Assembly (NCBI GenBank): GCA_003486785.1 | Contig: DNFZ01000162.1 | Span: 1-8,196 of the forward strand | Length of the DNA stretch: 8,196 nucleotides | DNA from: Clostridiales bacterium | Lineage (GTDB): Bacteria; Bacillota; Clostridia; Christensenellales; CAG-138 | Direction of reading: 5' to 3' | Shown here: positions 6,089 through 8,196 of the stretch, in pieces | Layout of the letters: the number at the start of each line of letters is the position of its first letter | How positions within the stretch are numbered: position 1 is the stretch's first letter | The notes under the pieces: generated by a model | What the model was told of the DNA's origin: nothing | Database searches by the model: none | Seen by the model: only the letters and a program-made list of their open reading frames with translations | Made by a program: the position numbers and the translations under genes

Positions 6089-7894
6089 TTACGCCGCACC
6101 CTCCACGAGGCAGACCGCCACGGTGCCGGGACCCGCATGCAGCGCCACGGCCGAGGAGATCTCCGTGATAAACGAGGGCTCCGTGCCGGTGATGCGTGTA
6201 ATCTTTTCGGCATACTCTCTGGCAAGCGCGAGATTGCCGCCGTGCACGATACTGTACGCCTGAATCCCCTTGCGCTGTTTGGTTTTTTGAACAAGCCCCA
6301 GAATCTTCTTCGTAAGCCCGGCCTGACTAAACGCCACGCCAAACGCCGCGCCGTTTCCGCTGCTGTCCAGCGTCATGATGGGTCGAAGGCCAAGCTTGAT
6401 GCCCACCTTGCCGATGGTGTCGGGAACACGCCCGCCCCGGACGGCATAGACAAGCGTATTGAGGCAGACGTATATCTTCGTGCGCGGAATCATCTCTTCG
6501 ATGCGCTTCACGATCTGCTCATGCGCCTGCCCTTCGGCAATCATCTCCGCGGCGGCCCTGACCAGCAGCCCCTGCGCGCCGGAGTTGAGCTTTGTATCGA
6601 TCAGCGTGATCTTCTTATCCGGCGCGATCACGCTTGCGGCCTTGACCAGCGCCTGATAGGTTCCGCTGAGCCGATCGGAAACACTCAGCACGATCAGGGA
6701 GTCAAACTGCTCTGTCAGCGCGGAGAGCATTGCTTGAATCCGACCCGGTTCCGGCTGCGAGCTGGTGGGATACCCCTCCTTTTGCCCCATGCGCGGAAAG
6801 AGCTGCTCGAGCTGTATGGTAAATTTGTCGAGGTAAGCGCTGCCGTCGATCATCACGCCCATGGGCAGCGTGGAGATCACGTGCGCCAGCTTGTAGTCAT
6901 CGGGAATGTCGGCAATGGAGTCTGTCAAAAGCCCGATGCCGCCCGGCGTCAGCGAGCGGAGGCGATTTTGCAGCGCCATGTCGTCCGCCTTTTGCTCGAT
7001 GAACGGCCCATACTGCGCAAGGCGCTCCATCACCAGCTCCGGATTGTTTGTGTGGATGTGAACCTTCAATCTACCGTCGAGATGGTTGACGATCAGCGAG
7101 TCGCCCAAGTGGATCAGCTCGTGCTTGATCTTCTCCGTGAGTGCCGCATGGCTCCGGTCGTGATAGTCGGATATGTCAACAAGCGCCTCAACGCAATAGC
7201 GGAACGCGGTTTCTTCTTCGCCGGTGATGACGGGTAAGCTTTGCGTATCCTCTTTCATCTCAACGGAGCGCTGGCGGGAAAACGTGAGATTGATGCCCTG
7301 TAAAAACCGGACAAAGCCCGCCGCGCCGGAATCTACGACGTTGTGTTTTTTGAGCACCTGCAGCTGCTCCTTCGTCTTTTCAAGCGAAACAAACGCGCTT
7401 TGATACGCGCTGGAAAACAGCTCACGAAACCCGGTGAAGCGGTCTTTGTTGCTTTCCAGAAAACTTGCCCAGTCGCGAATGACGCTCATGAGCGTACCTT
7501 CCACCGGATGGTCTACCGCTTCGTACAGATGCTTGACCGCACGGTATGCGATGCTGGAAAACTCCCGCACATCAACCGCTTCGGCGGGCTGGCACTCCAA
7601 CGCAATTCCATTGACGAATGAAGCAAAGATGATGCCGGAGTTTCCGCGCGCACTCTCAAGGCCGGATTTGGAGATGCCCTGCAGCATGCCCGCAAAAGAC
7701 TGCGCCCGCGCGGGCTTTTCCACCATCGCGCGCAGTGTTGTGGAGAGATTGGTTCCGGTATCCCCGTCCGCCACGGGAAAAACATTGATGTCGTTGAGAA
7801 ACTTTTTATGCGCGGCAACTTCCTCGGCCCCGGATGCGAACCAGTCGAGCAGATGAAAGCCATTCGCTTGCTGTAAGTCCAGTTGATAATCCAT
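6089..7894 (-). CDS. DAK2-DegV fusion, single-chain fatty-acid-kinase-like (FakA+FakB) protein
   Basis: A 601-aa soluble protein. Residues 1-200 are a DAK2 (FakA-type ATP-binding) domain with NVFPVADGDTGTN (37-49), where D43 and D45 are the likely Mg-ATP aspartates, plus SARGNSGII (81-89) and NVVDSGAAGF (185-194). Residues 220-300 look like the FakA middle domain, ending in GDSLIV and LKVHIHTNNP (264-285). Residues 318-601 form a complete DegV fold: TDSIADIP (325-332), TSSQPEPG (377-384), SDRLSGTYQ (406-414), RGGRVPD (486-492) and HAGPGTVAV (586-594), the usual fatty-acid pocket and phosphate-site regions. In the separate system FakA phosphorylates fatty acid bound to FakB; here both would act in one chain. 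The FakA C-terminal FakB-docking region seems absent. The start is backed by GGAGG 7 nt upstream. First gene of the operon. No activity of this fusion is known to me. Confidence 0.9.
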   Translation of the reverse strand: MDYQLDLQQANGFHLLDWFASGAEEVAAHKKFLNDINVFPVADGDTGTNLSTTLRAMVEKPARAQSFAGMLQGISKSGLESARGNSGIIFASFVNGIALECQPAEAVDVREFSSIAYRAVKHLYEAVDHPVEGTLMSVIRDWASFLESNKDRFTGFRELFSSAYQSAFVSLEKTKEQLQVLKKHNVVDSGAAGFVRFLQGINLTFSRQRSVEMKEDTQSLPVITGEEETAFRYCVEALVDISDYHDRSHAALTEKIKHELIHLGDSLIVNHLDGRLKVHIHTNNPELVMERLAQYGPFIEQKADDMALQNRLRSLTPGGIGLLTDSIADIPDDYKLAHVISTLPMGVMIDGSAYLDKFTIQLEQLFPRMGQKEGYPTSSQPEPGRIQAMLSALTEQFDSLIVLSVSDRLSGTYQALVKAASVIAPDKKITLIDTKLNSGAQGLLVRAAAEMIAEGQAHEQIVKRIEEMIPRTKIYVCLNTLVYAVRGGRVPDTIGKVGIKLGLRPIMTLDSSGNGAAFGVAFSQAGLTKKILGLVQKTKQRKGIQAYSIVHGGNLALAREYAEKITRITGTEPSFITEISSAVALHAGPGTVAVCLVEGAA

Positions 7895-8062
7895 GTTGTG
7901 ACCTCCAAATATTCTTGTTCATGTCCGTTCGCTTGCAACAGTTTAAATCGGTATCAATATATCCACTGCCGCTGCATTCCATGCGATTTCTTTTGCCGCA
8001 ATCTTATGGTTTGCAAGCGCAGTCGCTGCCAATCTGTCACCTTTGCATCATACACGCCTTTT
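7895..8062 (-). other. Leader of the DAK2-DegV gene, with a possible coding remnant
   Basis: There is no intact gene here. The proximal part carries the GGAGG ribosome binding site at about 7902-7906. No convincing -35/-10 pair was found on the minus strand. Between 8047 and 7943 a minus-strand frame of 34 codons without a start reads as Ala-rich, amphipathic sequence (LAATALANHKIAAKEIAWN, then AAAVDILIPI) and ends in TAA. It is in the same frame as the peptide reading frames in the adjacent repeat, separated by one TGA at 8048-8050. This could be the worn-out 3' end of a gene lying to the right of the window, or chance. Confidence 0.35.
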
Positions 8063-8196
8063 CTCAATCATCTTTCTACCGCTCAGCCAACTTCCTTGCC
8101 TGCATTCAAGCGTTGCTCAATCATTTTTCTACTGCTCGGCCAACTTCCTTGCCTGCATTCAAGCGTTGCTCAATCATTTTTCTACTGCTCGGCCAA
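8063..8196. repeat. 53-bp tandem repeat array (continues past right edge)
   Basis: Two complete and identical 53-bp units occupy 8088-8140 and 8141-8193. A third begins at 8194 and is cut by the window edge. A degenerate partial unit at 8063-8087 matches the last 25 bases of the unit with three mismatches. There are no unique spacers, so this is a direct tandem repeat and not a CRISPR array. The unit has no strong internal inverted repeat. On the minus strand each unit holds an ATG whose frame runs 18 codons and ends in a TGA overlapping the ATG of the next unit (ATGA). The identity of the complete units and the wear of the edge copy suggest recent expansion by slippage or unequal crossing-over. 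Confidence 0.92.

Noticed and set aside
6034..6342. N-terminal extension of the DUF1295 frame into the DAK2-DegV gene
   Set aside because: The added residues are Arg/Pro/Ser-rich and overlap the upstream gene. The ATG at 6033 has a good ribosome binding site and begins directly with a membrane segment.
6005..7237. 410-codon plus-strand open frame opposite the DAK2-DegV gene
   Set aside because: It is fully antisense to a gene with clear family motifs. Its translation is rich in His, Arg and Leu with no domain-like pattern, as expected from GC-rich codons read backwards. No ribosome binding site.
8063..8196. CRISPR array
   Set aside because: Successive 53-bp units abut with no variable spacer, so this is a simple tandem repeat. 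No cas gene is present.

Overview
The window reads as a chromosomal segment of an anaerobic, moderately GC-rich member of the Bacillota (class Clostridia is the best guess). The evidence is a two-gene NfnAB-type electron-bifurcating transhydrogenase, a DAK2-DegV protein of the fatty-acid-kinase type, a bacterial CCA-adding enzyme with an HD domain, and good GGAGG-type ribosome binding sites. Genus cannot be fixed from the sequence. No phage, transposase, rRNA, tRNA or CRISPR array is visible.

Layout, left to right. Positions 2-166 hold the 3' end of a plus-strand gene that enters from the left edge; it converges on cca. All other genes are on the minus strand and should be read right to left. 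Positions 251-1621 encode the CCA tRNA nucleotidyltransferase. A 96-bp gap with two hairpins separates it from nfnB (1718-3112) and nfnA (3116-3979), which are 3 bp apart. Positions 3980-4790 contain no intact gene: an AT-rich stretch (about 4016-4380), a decayed fragment resembling a TrmN6-type methyltransferase (about 4423-4690), and a clear Rho-independent terminator (4693-4726). That terminator closes a three-gene operon transcribed right to left: a 601-aa DAK2-DegV fusion (6089-7894), a DUF1295 membrane protein (5275-6033) and a DUF2177 membrane protein (4791-5207). The right edge (8063-8196) is a 53-bp tandem repeat that runs out of the window.

How the genes fit together. NfnAB would connect the NADH, NADPH and reduced ferredoxin pools of an anaerobe. 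The DAK2-DegV protein looks like FakA and FakB joined in one chain, with the FakA C-terminal docking region apparently replaced by the DegV domain. It lies directly upstream of two small membrane proteins whose families often occur near lipid-modification genes in other bacteria, so a membrane-lipid or exogenous-fatty-acid role for the operon is a reasonable inference. The cca gene is housekeeping.

Most of the window is ordinary core genome. The parts worth a second look are the single-chain FakA/FakB-like operon, the 53-bp repeat with its ATGA-overlapped 18-codon reading frames, the methyltransferase relic, and the truncated plus-strand gene at the left edge. I did not find convincing evidence of a wholly new system.
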